NCBI GenBank assembly: GCA_902363835.1
Contig: CABJBM010000025.1
Location: 1 to 64,000, forward strand
Source of the DNA: Lachnospiraceae bacterium
GTDB lineage: Bacteria; Bacillota; Clostridia; Lachnospirales; Lachnospiraceae
Length of the DNA stretch: 64,000 nt
Direction: 5' to 3'
The notes beneath the pieces were generated by a model, which was not told the origin of the DNA, did not search any database, and saw only the letters and a list, made by a program, of their open reading frames with translations. Within the stretch, counting starts at the first letter, position 1. Each line of letters starts with the position of its first letter. The translations under genes and the position numbers were made by a program. Positions 18,250 through 26,751 of the stretch are shown here, piece by piece.

Positions 18250-18885
18250 TTACTGAATAGTCGTAATTTTACTTAAGTCACCACTGCATAAGGCCTCAAG
18301 ATTATTAAAGACTTTTTCCGCAGGCCAGTCCCACCACTTCAAACCAATGAGATAGTCAATCAGCTTATCATCAAATCTTTTCTTGATGATCTTACAAGGA
18401 TTTCCTCCCACCATGTGATAAGCCGGTACATCTTTTGTCACAACAGAATTAGCCGCAACAACCGCCCCATCGCCAATATGAATTCCCGGCATAATAATAA
18501 CATTCTGTCCAATCCATACATCATTCCCTACAACAGTGTCACCTTTCAGCGGCAAGTCTTCCAGGGACGGAGTACACTTTTCCCACCCATGTCCCATGAT
18601 ATTAAAGGGATAGGTCGTGATACTGCACATTCTATGATTCACACCGTTCATTATAAACTCAATACCTTTAGCTATAGCACAAAACTTTCCAATAATAAGC
18701 TTATCACCCAGAAATTCATAATGATGAGTGACATGTTCCTGAAAATTTTCAGCCCCATTCAGATCATCATAATAGGTATAGTCTCCAACAATAATATTGG
18801 AGCGTGTAATTACGTTTTTGATGTAGCAGACACTCTTTATCTTTTCATTTGGATATATGACATTGGGATCGGGTCCGTATTGCAT
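18250..18885 (-). CDS. Vat/CatB-like xenobiotic O-acetyltransferase
   Basis: Left-handed beta-helix (hexapeptide repeat) acetyltransferase of about 211 residues. Repeats include [20 protein letters not shown], and the catalytic-type His is in [27 protein letters not shown]-type [33 protein letters not shown] and KWWDWP match the Vat group that acetylates streptogramin A antibiotics, and the related CatB enzymes. The ATG at 18885 is chosen because GGAGG lies 8 bases before it; an in-frame TTG at 18900 overlaps that RBS. A native acceptor other than an antibiotic is equally possible. Confidence 0.85.
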   Translation of the reverse strand: MQYGPDPNVIYPNEKIKSVCYIKNVITRSNIIVGDYTYYDDLNGAENFQEHVTHHYEFLGDKLIIGKFCAIAKGIEFIMNGVNHRMCSITTYPFNIMGHGWEKCTPSLEDLPLKGDTVVGNDVWIGQNVIIMPGIHIGDGAVVAANSVVTKDVPAYHMVGGNPCKIIKKRFDDKLIDYLIGLKWWDWPAEKVFNNLEALCSGDLSKITTIQ

Positions 18886-19313
18886 AGAGTATTCCTCCAA
18901 TTTGCTTGATAAATTACCTGCGCCTTACTAATTCAAAAATTTTCTCCAACCTTCCACTGCACAGAATAACCTGCCTGCGGGGGGGCAGTTACCCTATCTT
19001 ACTGAAGGCCTGGGAAATATGGAATAAGGAAAATTATAAAATGAATTTTCACGCAGAAGTGTACTCCGGCACTTTCATAATATATTCATGCAAATATCAT
19101 GCCAAAAGTATATTTTCTTTTAAAATCTCTTCTTATTATGTTTCTGCTGCCTTTCCTGTAAATTTATATAAATGAAGTCTTTTGCAATATGTTCAACCTG
19201 TTGCACTCTTTAAACATTATGAACAAATCGTGTAATACTTTATTGCAAAGACAATTTGCAAGGCTATTCGTTTACATAAACCAAAATTCGTAAGGAATTT
19301 CCTATTATATTAC
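18886..19313. other. Intergenic segment, no gene seen
   Basis: About 430 bases upstream of the Vat-like gene and downstream of the AraC terminator. It must hold the Vat-like promoter, but I could not assign one with confidence. A G-run (GGGGGGGC) lies near 18975. Confidence 0.4.
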
Positions 19314-19341
19314 AAAAAGGCCGTAATCGCTTACAGCCTTT
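19314..19341 (-). terminator. Terminator overlapping the AraC regulator stop codon
   Basis: Arms AAAGGC-x-GTAA and TTAC-x-GCCTTT (19316-19341) around a 4-base loop. On the minus strand the stem ends in a T-run. The stop codon at 19331-19333 lies inside the hairpin. Confidence 0.7.
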
Positions 19342-20236
19342 GGGTTATTTCCCGGCTCCTTTTAAACAGCTCATTAATGGCTTTCCGGTACTGCAGGGGG
19401 GATGTTTCCATGATCGCTTTAAACTGTCTTAAAAATGTGTTCACGCTGTCATACCCGCATTTTGCGGCAACGGCAGTGACGCTGTCATTGGTATTTTCCA
19501 GCAGCTTTGCAGCCTCGCATACCCTGACAATGTTAATATACTTTATCAGCGTTTTCCCGAAATATTTGTTAAACTCTTTGCTGATGGTAGCGGGATGGAG
19601 GTAAAAAAGTTCGCTTAACATTTTTAAGTCCAGGTTCTCCTGATAATGCATGTCAATATATTCTTTAATCCCTATCATTCTTAAGTTCATCTCAGACAGC
19701 TCGCTTTCCGTCCGTTCCAATCCAAATGCCCGGAACAAAAGCACGGTAATCTCCGTGAGGATTGACCGTTCCATCATGGACCGGAATGGCTGATGGATCT
19801 CCTGTTCCTCATACAATTCCTTTAAAAGCCCGGTCACACGGTTGAATATCTGTTCATCCACATGCTTATAATGCTCCTGGAAAGCCTGCTGGGTTGGCGT
19901 AAGAAACACCTTTTTTAAGTCTTCCCCAAGGTTTAAGCTCTCATAATAGGAGGGACGGGCCGTAAGTCCGTACCGCAGGAAGGGAAGGTTCAAAAGCCGT
20001 CTCTGATGATGCTCCTGCCCTCCGATCACCATGATATCACCCTTTTCCAGAAGATATTTCTTTCCGACTACATAATATTCCGCAGAGCCCTCTTCCACAA
20101 ACAGGATCTCACTTGCAGTATGAATATGGTGCATCCCACTCTTTTCATAATCACAGGATCTTGAGACATCGTAGTTGTTTTCACTTAAGGCGCGGAAATG
20201 ATCCGGTTCCCAGTAATCATTGATCTTGATTTCCAT
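19331..20236 (-). CDS. AraC family transcriptional regulator with cupin domain
   Basis: A 301-residue regulator. The N-terminal cupin sensor (HHIHTASEILFVEEGSAEYY, about 35-110) probably binds a sugar. The C-terminal AraC DNA-binding domain (about 195-295) has helix-turn-helix segments LKMLSELFYLHPATISKEF and VAAKCGYDSVNTFLRQFK. It starts 18 bases after rfbD and may be transcribed with the dTDP-rhamnose genes, an uncommon partner for this regulator class. Its targets are not shown by the sequence. Confidence 0.88.
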   Translation of the reverse strand: MEIKINDYWEPDHFRALSENNYDVSRSCDYEKSGMHHIHTASEILFVEEGSAEYYVVGKKYLLEKGDIMVIGGQEHHQRRLLNLPFLRYGLTARPSYYESLNLGEDLKKVFLTPTQQAFQEHYKHVDEQIFNRVTGLLKELYEEQEIHQPFRSMMERSILTEITVLLFRAFGLERTESELSEMNLRMIGIKEYIDMHYQENLDLKMLSELFYLHPATISKEFNKYFGKTLIKYINIVRVCEAAKLLENTNDSVTAVAAKCGYDSVNTFLRQFKAIMETSPLQYRKAINELFKRSREITQRL

Positions 20237-20254
20237 ATCCCCTCCTGCAGATGC

Positions 20255-21103
20255 TTAACCCGGAAAAACGACCTCCAGATACCGTTTTAAAGCATCCTGC
20301 CATGAAGGCAGGCGAAGAAAACCGTTTTCTTCCAGCTTATCCTTGTTCATGCGGCTGTTAGCAGGCCGTTTTGCCTTTGCTGGGTACTGGTCTGAGCCCA
20401 CAGGCTCAACTTTTACATCCATGCCTGCCTGTTTAAAGATTTCACAGGCAAACTCATACCAGGTGCACAGGCCTTCATTGGTAGCATGGTAACGCCCGTA
20501 TTTTTCCGTTTCTATCATGTCCACCAGAAGGCGGGCAAGATCAAACGTGTAAGTAGGAGAACCTGTCTGGTCGGCCACCACCGTTAATTTGTCATGAGTC
20601 TTTCCCAGATTCAGCATGGTCTTAATAAAGTTCTTTCCGTTCACCCCAAACACCCAGGCGATTCTCACAATAAAATATTGAGTGAGGTTTTCTTCCACCG
20701 CCAGTTCTCCCTCATATTTGGTCTGACCGTAAACATTCAACGGCTCCCTTTCATCATCAGGCTCCCAGGGGCGGGTTCCCTGGCCGTTAAACACGTAATC
20801 CGTGCTGATGTACATCATCTTAATATCCAGCTCCCGGCATACCCTGGCAATGTACTCCGTTCCCTTTGCATTCACGTTCCGGCATACTTCCTCATTTTCT
20901 TCCGCCGCATCCACAGCCGTATAGGCTGCACAATGAATGACCGCATCAGGATCGGCCGTCTTAATGACCTGATTTACACTGTTCTTATCCGTGATGTCCA
21001 TCTCATCAATATCTACGCCGATCGCCTCATGTCCCCGCTTTTTCAATTCATTTACTACATCAAATCCAAGCTGGCCTTTTACGCCAGTAACAAATACTTT
21101 CAT
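20255..21103 (-). CDS. rfbD: dTDP-4-dehydrorhamnose reductase
   Basis: Last step of dTDP-L-rhamnose synthesis: reduces dTDP-4-dehydro-rhamnose with NAD(P)H. Seen are the Rossmann loop GVKGQLGFDVV, the AAYTAVDAAE segment, STDYVFNGQGTRPW and the catalytic YxxxK in NVYGQTKYEGE. 282 residues is normal. It lies 112 bases after rfbB in the rfbA-rfbB-rfbD set. A decayed homologue lies at 48878-49543, so this is the functional copy in the window. Confidence 0.95.
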   Translation of the reverse strand: MKVFVTGVKGQLGFDVVNELKKRGHEAIGVDIDEMDITDKNSVNQVIKTADPDAVIHCAAYTAVDAAEENEEVCRNVNAKGTEYIARVCRELDIKMMYISTDYVFNGQGTRPWEPDDEREPLNVYGQTKYEGELAVEENLTQYFIVRIAWVFGVNGKNFIKTMLNLGKTHDKLTVVADQTGSPTYTFDLARLLVDMIETEKYGRYHATNEGLCTWYEFACEIFKQAGMDVKVEPVGSDQYPAKAKRPANSRMNKDKLEENGFLRLPSWQDALKRYLEVVFPG

Positions 21104-21215
21104 AGATGCCTCTTTTCTTCAAGGAAGTCCGATCCGCCTGATGGCTTCTAAAAGGCAGATTTCCTGAATTCAGACCGCGCAAACCGTCCTTATTAAGGAA
21201 ATCATGCCAAGATAT

Positions 21216-22238
21216 TTATAAACGGTTACTATACATGTTGTCAAAATAATTCTGGTACTCTCCGTTGATGATGTGCTTCCACCAGTCCTCATTGTCCAGA
21301 TACCACTGAATGGTCTGGCGGATTCCGGTATCAAAGTTATACTTGGGTTTCCAGCCAAGCTCGGTCTCCAGCTTCTTAGGATCAATGGCATAACGCCTGT
21401 CATGGCCCGGACGATCCGTAACAAACTTGATTAAACTCTCCGGCTTATTAAGAGCCTCAAGAATGGTCTTAACCACTTCCAAGTTGGTGCGCTCGTTGTG
21501 TCCGCCTACGTTGTAGACCTCACCCACTTTTCCCTTGTGAATGATCAGGTCAATTGCTTCGCAGTGATCGGAAACATGGAGCCAGTCCCTTATATTTTCC
21601 CCTGTACCGTATACCGGAAGTTCCTCATCTGCCAAAGCCCGGCTGATGATAAGCGGAATCAGTTTTTCCGGGAAATGATATGGCCCGTAGTTATTGGAGC
21701 ATCTGGAAATGGTCACCGGAAGCCCAAAGGTTCTCTGATATGCCAGGACAAAAAGGTCTGCACTGGCCTTTGAAGAGGAATAAGGGCTTGAGGTATGAAG
21801 GGGCGTTTCCTCGGTGAAAAACAAGTCCGGGCGGTCCAGGGGAAGGTCCCCGTATACTTCATCGGTAGAAACCTGATGATAGCGCTTGATGCCGTAAGTG
21901 CGGCATGCATCAAGAAGGGTCGTGGTTCCCATCACATTGGTCCTTACAAATGCCTCCGGATCTGTAATGGAACGGTCCACATGACTCTCTGCCGCAAAGT
22001 TTACCACCACATCTGGCTTTTCCTTCTCAAAAAGGTCAAAAACAAAGCTTCTGTCCGCAATATCCCCTTTTACAAATCTATAATTAGGCTTATCCTCAAC
22101 AGGCTTTAAGGTCTCTAAGTTTCCTGCGTAGGTCAATAGATCCAGATTAATAATCTGGTAATCCGGGTACTTATTCACCATATGGTGTACGAAATTTCCG
22201 CCGATAAAACCGGCTCCTCCGGTAACGATAATCTTCAT
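21216..22238 (-). CDS. rfbB: dTDP-glucose 4,6-dehydratase
   Basis: Converts dTDP-glucose to dTDP-4-keto-6-deoxyglucose. It has the NAD-binding loop GGAGFIGGNFVHHM at the N-terminus, the active-site STDEVYGDL with the catalytic Asp/Glu region, and YSSSKASADL with the YxxxK pair. 340 residues is normal. RBS AGGAGGAGCATATAA precedes the ATG. Second gene of the rhamnose set, 23 bases after rfbA. Confidence 0.96.
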   Translation of the reverse strand: MKIIVTGGAGFIGGNFVHHMVNKYPDYQIINLDLLTYAGNLETLKPVEDKPNYRFVKGDIADRSFVFDLFEKEKPDVVVNFAAESHVDRSITDPEAFVRTNVMGTTTLLDACRTYGIKRYHQVSTDEVYGDLPLDRPDLFFTEETPLHTSSPYSSSKASADLFVLAYQRTFGLPVTISRCSNNYGPYHFPEKLIPLIISRALADEELPVYGTGENIRDWLHVSDHCEAIDLIIHKGKVGEVYNVGGHNERTNLEVVKTILEALNKPESLIKFVTDRPGHDRRYAIDPKKLETELGWKPKYNFDTGIRQTIQWYLDNEDWWKHIINGEYQNYFDNMYSNRL

Positions 22239-22261
22239 TTATATGCTCCTCCTGCTTTTAT

Positions 22262-23152
22262 TTAACCGTGTAATTTATCAATATATTTTCCTGCAAGGAC
22301 ATCCATCAGATATTGTCCGTACTGGTTCTTTTTCAAAGGCTCAATGCTCTCTATAAGCTGATCCTTTGTGATCCAGTGGTTTAAATAGGCAATTTCCTCC
22401 AGACAGGCGATCTTCCTGTGCTGGTGTGTCTCCATGGTGCGGACAAAATCAGTGGCATCTACCAAGGATTCATGGGTTCCCGTATCAAGCCAGGTAAAGC
22501 CCTGGCCCAAAAGCTCCACATCAAGCTTTCCTTCTTCTAAGTAAATGCGGTTTAAATCTGTGATTTCCAGTTCGCCTCTGGCAGATGGCTTTAAATTCTT
22601 CGCGTATTCCACCACCTTATTATCATAGAAGTAAAGGCCGGTCACACAGTAATTGCTCTTTGGCTTTGCCGGTTTTTCTTCAATGGAAACTGCCTTTCCG
22701 TCAGAATCAAATTCCACGATGCCAAAGCGTTCCGGATCATCCACATAATAGCCGAATACAGTCGCTCCATCCTTTTTGTTGGCAGCATTTAACAGGCGTT
22801 TGTTAAGTCCATGGCCTGCAAAAATATTATCCCCAAGGATCATTGCCACGCTGTCGTTTCCAATGAATTCCGCTCCAATGATAAATGCCTGGGCAAGGCC
22901 ATCAGGAGATGGCTGTACTGCATAGGACAAGCCGATTCCAAACTGGCTTCCGTTGCCTAAAAGCGCCTCAAACCTGGGCGTATCATCAGGCGTTGAGATG
23001 ATCAGGATATCCCGGATCCCTGCATTCATTAAAACGGACAGGGGATAATAAATCATCGGTTTGTCATAAATAGGCAGTAACTGCTTGGAAGTTACCATGG
23101 TCAGCGGGTAAAGTCTGGTGCCGGAGCCTCCGGCAAGAATAATTCCCTTCAT
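22262..23152 (-). CDS. rfbA: Glucose-1-phosphate thymidylyltransferase
   Basis: First committed step of dTDP-rhamnose synthesis: joins dTTP and glucose-1-phosphate. [16 protein letters not shown] is the nucleotide-binding loop, and [10 protein letters not shown] and [11 protein letters not shown] are family signatures. The start is taken at 23152, where ATG follows GGAGGAAAAACAA. An upstream in-frame start would fall at the promoter -10 region. The protein then has 296 residues, the normal length. The glucose-1-phosphate may come from the mutase at 61745-63487. Confidence 0.96.
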   Translation of the reverse strand: MKGIILAGGSGTRLYPLTMVTSKQLLPIYDKPMIYYPLSVLMNAGIRDILIISTPDDTPRFEALLGNGSQFGIGLSYAVQPSPDGLAQAFIIGAEFIGNDSVAMILGDNIFAGHGLNKRLLNAANKKDGATVFGYYVDDPERFGIVEFDSDGKAVSIEEKPAKPKSNYCVTGLYFYDNKVVEYAKNLKPSARGELEITDLNRIYLEEGKLDVELLGQGFTWLDTGTHESLVDATDFVRTMETHQHRKIACLEEIAYLNHWITKDQLIESIEPLKKNQYGQYLMDVLAGKYIDKLHG

Positions 23153-23183
23153 TTGTTTTTCCTCCGTATCAATTCGTGACACC

Positions 23184-23214
23184 ATCATACAGGGTGACGT
23201 AAGGTCACTGTCAA
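23184..23214 (-). promoter_or_regulatory. MerR-type promoter and operator for rfbA
   Basis: Minus strand: -35 TTGACA (23209-23214), a 19-base spacer, -10 TATGAT (23184-23189). The spacer holds the dyad GTGAC-N5-GTCAC (23194-23208). Over-long 19-base spacers with a dyad between the boxes are the hallmark of promoters activated by MerR-family regulators. Predicted transcription start is about 25 bases before the rfbA ATG. Confidence 0.8.
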
Positions 23215-23236
23215 GTTCTTTTCCATTAATTTTTTA

Positions 23237-24418
23237 TTACTTTCTGCAAATAAATGCTCCGGCCTGCTTCGTAATATGGATAAAACCCTTTTTTTCCATC
23301 TTTTTCTTCAGAAATTCACGGAATTCCTCGTAACGGTCGCTTAAATATTCCTGCTGGTTGCCATGGCAGGAGAGAATGTATTCCATAAGCGCCCCCGGAT
23401 CACTGACTTCCAAGTAATCCTTATATTCTTTCTTCTCAATGGATTGAAAATGGCTTTTTAATATTTCCTCTCCGTTTTCAAGTCCAAATACATCGTACAA
23501 GTTTACTTCGGAAAGAGCGATTCTGGAATCAAATTCCTTTACCAGCTGGCTGATCTCCTTCATGTGGTCCAAACCATAGGTGCTGCAGTAAAAAACGCCT
23601 CCCGGTTTTAAAATCCTCTTTATCTGATCCAGAGCCCCATCCAGGTTTGTCAAATAAAACAGAAGATGATTGGCTGCTACAATATGAAAGCTTTCCTCAG
23701 GCTTGGGAATCTGGCGGCAGTCAAATACTTCAAAAGCAAAGGAACCAGGAACATCTTTCAGGCTTTCTTCCACATCCCGGATCATCCCTTCCGAAACATC
23801 GGACAGGCAGATCCTTGCATCCGCTGGTATCCTGTCTTTATTTGCACGCCAAAGTTCTCCGTTTCCACATCCCAGCTCCAGAACACCTTTTCCATCCAAA
23901 GGTTCCATAAGGCTGTACAGCCACTGAAACCATCCGGTTGGATTCTTTGTATATTTTTTGTGAAGCCCGATCCGGATGCTTAAGTTGGCTGCATCCTTAT
24001 ACTGCTCCACAAGGGACCGTTCCATATTGGTAATATGGATTAAGTGAAGGATTTTATTCCAGTCCACAGACTTGTTTTCCGTCACCAGCTTTGACGTTTC
24101 CGTAAGGGTCTGCTCCACCAGCTTTAAGTGCTCAATCCTCTTTCGAATAAGATTTAGCTGAAGCAGAAGAGACTCCTCAACATAATCATTGTCATCGTCA
24201 TTGATGGTAATTGATCGGATCTCGTCCAGGGAAAAGCCCAGATACTTTAAGGAAAGAATCTTCTGCAGCTTTGCGAAGTCGGAATCCGTATAAAGCCGGT
24301 ATCCTCCTTCGCTCATACCGGACGGCTTTAGCAGTCCCTGCTTATCGTAATACCGGACGGTACGTATGGAAACATTGGCTTTTTTTGCGAACTGGCCTGA
24401 AGTATAGTACTGATTCAC
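23237..24418 (-). CDS. MerR-family regulator fused to SAM-dependent methyltransferase
   Basis: About 393 residues. The N-terminal MerR domain holds a winged helix (SGQFAKKANVSIRTVRYYDK) and the LGFSLDEIRSI helix, followed by a coiled-coil dimerisation region to about residue 125. The C-terminal half is a class I methyltransferase with SAM loop VLELGCGNGELW, acidic SDVSEGM and the post-motif RILKPGGVFYCSTYG. The GTG at 24418 is preferred, since AAGGAGGTGA lies 7 bases before it and the ATG at 24451 falls at the predicted transcription start. Its effector domain, where other MerR proteins sense drugs or metals, is replaced by an enzyme. Two matching MerR-type promoters suggest it controls itself and rfbABD. 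Confidence 0.88.
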   Translation of the reverse strand: MNQYYTSGQFAKKANVSIRTVRYYDKQGLLKPSGMSEGGYRLYTDSDFAKLQKILSLKYLGFSLDEIRSITINDDDNDYVEESLLLQLNLIRKRIEHLKLVEQTLTETSKLVTENKSVDWNKILHLIHITNMERSLVEQYKDAANLSIRIGLHKKYTKNPTGWFQWLYSLMEPLDGKGVLELGCGNGELWRANKDRIPADARICLSDVSEGMIRDVEESLKDVPGSFAFEVFDCRQIPKPEESFHIVAANHLLFYLTNLDGALDQIKRILKPGGVFYCSTYGLDHMKEISQLVKEFDSRIALSEVNLYDVFGLENGEEILKSHFQSIEKKEYKDYLEVSDPGALMEYILSCHGNQQEYLSDRYEEFREFLKKKMEKKGFIHITKQAGAFICRK

Positions 24419-24457
24419 CGGCCCGTCACCTCCTTTTTCCTGAATTTTCATATCTGT

Positions 24458-24488
24458 ATTATATAGGGTGACGTATGGTCATGGTCAA
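24458..24488 (-). promoter_or_regulatory. MerR-type autoregulated promoter
   Basis: Minus strand: -35 TTGACC (24483-24488), a 19-base spacer, -10 TATAAT (24458-24463). The spacer shares TACGTCACCCT with the rfbA promoter and carries the dyad TGAC-N5-GTCA. Spacing and operator placement match the promoter at 23184-23214. Confidence 0.82.
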
Positions 24489-24492
24489 GTGA

Positions 24493-24540
24493 TTTTTAAA
24501 AGAACGTGTGCAAGTCTTATAATCTGACCTTCACACGTTC
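24493..24540 (-). terminator. Intrinsic terminator of the cpsBCD block
   Basis: Perfect 9-base arms GAACGTGTG (24502-24510) and CACACGTTC (24532-24540). On the minus strand the stem is followed by TTTTAAAAATC. It lies 20 bases after the CpsD stop and just before the next gene's promoter. Confidence 0.75.
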
Positions 24541-24559
24541 CCTCTAATCCGTCTTATTA

Positions 24560-25258
24560 TTATTCGCCATAGTTTCCGTAATATTTCCCATAATACTTCC
24601 CGTAATAATTTCCGTAATAAGCATCATGCTCCATATCTACCTTATTTAACACCACACCCAAAATACGGCATTCACTTTTTTCCAGCTGTTCTTTTACTCT
24701 TTGCAGCATTTTATAACTTATTACACCGCTTTCCACAACAATGATCGCGCCATCCACATATCTTGCAATAAGAGCTGCATCGATTACACTTCCAAGAGGC
24801 GGTGCATCCACAATAATATAGTCATAATTCTCCCGTTGTTCTTCCAGAAGTTTTGCAAACAAAGGTCCTCCAAGAAGCTCGGTAGGGTTAGGAGAAACAG
24901 GCCCTGCAAGGATGATATCCATGTTTCTGATATCCGTCTGACAGATTACATCCTCCATCGCCTTCTGCCCTGTCATATAATGAGTCAGTCCAAACGTATT
25001 TCCATCTACCTTATAGCGGCCTGCAATAACAGATTTTCTGATATCAGCGTCTACAAACAAAACTCGGTTATCCGCCGCCGCAAAGGAGCAGGCAAGCTGG
25101 AATGAAACGGAGGTTTTGCCTTCATTGGGAGTAGAACTGGTAAGGGTCAATACTTTAATATCCTTACCTGAAAAAAGAATGTTTGTTCTTAATGTTTTAA
25201 ATGCTTCATTTGCTTTAAAATCAAGCTTATCCTTTCTTCGGAATGAAACCTTTCTCAT
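24560..25258 (-). CDS. cpsD: CpsD/CapB family bacterial tyrosine kinase
   Basis: Autophosphorylating BY-kinase that works with CpsC to control capsule polymerisation. Walker A is STPNEGKTSVSF (near residue 43), Walker A' VLFVDADIRKS, Walker B IIVDAPPLGS. The C-terminal tail is a tyrosine cluster made of repeated YYGN/YYGK units, the sites phosphorylated in trans and removed by CpsB. 232 residues is typical of the split Firmicute type. It overlaps cpsC by 4 bases. The tail is encoded by short near-tandem repeats, so tyrosine number may vary between strains. Confidence 0.94.
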   Translation of the reverse strand: MRKVSFRRKDKLDFKANEAFKTLRTNILFSGKDIKVLTLTSSTPNEGKTSVSFQLACSFAAADNRVLFVDADIRKSVIAGRYKVDGNTFGLTHYMTGQKAMEDVICQTDIRNMDIILAGPVSPNPTELLGGPLFAKLLEEQRENYDYIIVDAPPLGSVIDAALIARYVDGAIIVVESGVISYKMLQRVKEQLEKSECRILGVVLNKVDMEHDAYYGNYYGKYYGKYYGNYGE

Positions 25259-25998
25259 TGCACCATACCCCCTCTCCCAAAGTTCCTCTTTCGCCTTTTC
25301 TTCTGCATTGAAGCATTTTCCTCAAACAATGGAATGGCAGCCAGTGTATTCAATCCCAGGTACTTTTCCACATCCTCGGGAGTTTTAACTGTATCATTCA
25401 TAATAAATAACACCAGTATAATTAATGCAGACAGAAACACACCTGCAAAACCACCCAGCAAAGAACTTTTTGTAACACTTGGCCTGGTTTTGTCAGTAGG
25501 CAGATATCCTTCTTCCACAATATTCGGCGGAGCAGAATCCATGATTTTAGCCATTCTGGCAGATGCCACTTTTGCCACTTCATCTGCAATGCTTTTAGCC
25601 ATATAAGGATCTGAATCCTCTACTGATATAGTGAGAATTCTGGTATCTGCAGGATTATCCACCTTAATTTTACTCACAAGCTGTTCATGAGACATATTTA
25701 AATCCAGATCTGAAATGACCTGGTTCGTAACCGGCCTGCTGGTCACCAGTACCTTATAGTCCTTTGTAAGCTGAGTTCCCAGCTGCAGATCTGTCAGAGA
25801 AGTCAGTGTAGTAGTCTTATTGACTATGTAGAGCATGGTAGAAGAGGTAAAAACCGGCTCCATAACCATTGCTGCAAATAAACCGAAAGAGGCCGCTCCC
25901 AAAATGCCGGTCAATAAAATAATCCATATTTTCCGTCTTAAAACATAAAATAACTCAATTAAATCTATTTCAATCTCATCGTCCTGATTGGTTCCCAT
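25255..25998 (-). CDS. cpsC: CpsC/Wzz-type chain-length regulator (kinase activator)
   Basis: Membrane adaptor of the BY-kinase. There is a first membrane segment near residues 20-42, a large extracellular region and a second segment near 180-200 (GGFAGVFLSALIILVLFI). The proline-containing PTDKTRPSVTKS before the second helix is typical of Wzz/CpsC proteins. The cytoplasmic tail would bind and activate CpsD. It is 247 residues, begins 14 bases after cpsB and overlaps cpsD by 4 bases, so production is probably coupled. Confidence 0.92.
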   Translation of the reverse strand: MGTNQDDEIEIDLIELFYVLRRKIWIILLTGILGAASFGLFAAMVMEPVFTSSTMLYIVNKTTTLTSLTDLQLGTQLTKDYKVLVTSRPVTNQVISDLDLNMSHEQLVSKIKVDNPADTRILTISVEDSDPYMAKSIADEVAKVASARMAKIMDSAPPNIVEEGYLPTDKTRPSVTKSSLLGGFAGVFLSALIILVLFIMNDTVKTPEDVEKYLGLNTLAAIPLFEENASMQKKRRKRNFGRGGMVQ

Positions 25999-26012
25999 AA
26001 CTTTCTCCTCAG

Positions 26013-26750
26013 TTAAATAATGATATCATTTAACACTGCCATCCCATTCTGGTACAATATCTTTTGCCCTAACCGGGAATCGCAATTGTTTATCACCCAT
26101 TCAGCCCCCTTTTTTATATCCGGCTGCCTGTGCACCATGCCATGACTGTCTGTAGCGAGAAAATGAACCAGACCGGATTTGCATAGTTTTTTTATATAGG
26201 CTGATTTCTGATTTAACATGCCCCCTTTTAAGCTGGAGGCATTTACCTGGAAGTATGCTCCTGACTCCTGCAAATCCCGAATCCGCTCCAGTCTTTTATA
26301 TAGACAAAGATAGCGCTCAATATGAGCCAGAATCGGAATATACCCCTTTGCAGACAATTTCCTGATAGCACGGCATAACTCCTCATAAGCAACTGAGGGC
26401 AGGAATTCAACCAGAATATAACTTGTCCCTGACATTGTCCATATTTCCCCGGCATCAAGCCGCTCTGCAATGCTCTCCGAATACATGAGTTCGCAACCCA
26501 GATAGAGTTCCATATCATGTCCGAAATCCGTTTTTTTCAATCGGCTTTTTAACTCACCAAAAGAAGTCTCTATATTTTTTGCTTCCTGGGAAGTCAAATT
26601 CGCCGTTACATGGGGGGTACAGATTATCCATCTGACATTTTGATCGTACTCTTCCTTTAATGCAGCCAGGCTTTCTTTTATATCCTTTGCTCCATCGTCC
26701 ACCCCAGGTATCAAATGACAGTGTATATCAAAAAAATAAATCTGTTCCAA
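26013..26750 (-). CDS. cpsB: CpsB/YwqE-type tyrosine-protein phosphatase (PHP fold)
   Basis: Metal-dependent phosphatase that dephosphorylates CpsD. PHP-domain metal ligands are visible in FFDIHCHLIPGVDDGAKD (HxH), CTPHVTAN, the Glu of GCELMY, ILAHIERY and LATDSHGM. 245 residues is normal. It starts 1 base after the stop of the upstream membrane-protein gene. The three genes cpsB-cpsC-cpsD form the usual phosphoregulatory module of Gram-positive capsules. Confidence 0.93.
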   Translation of the reverse strand: MEQIYFFDIHCHLIPGVDDGAKDIKESLAALKEEYDQNVRWIICTPHVTANLTSQEAKNIETSFGELKSRLKKTDFGHDMELYLGCELMYSESIAERLDAGEIWTMSGTSYILVEFLPSVAYEELCRAIRKLSAKGYIPILAHIERYLCLYKRLERIRDLQESGAYFQVNASSLKGGMLNQKSAYIKKLCKSGLVHFLATDSHGMVHRQPDIKKGAEWVINNCDSRLGQKILYQNGMAVLNDIII

Positions 26751-26751
26751 A

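Noticed and set aside
18415..18909. 164-codon plus-strand frame opposite the Vat-like gene
   Set aside because: Antisense shadow of a gene with clear hexapeptide repeats.
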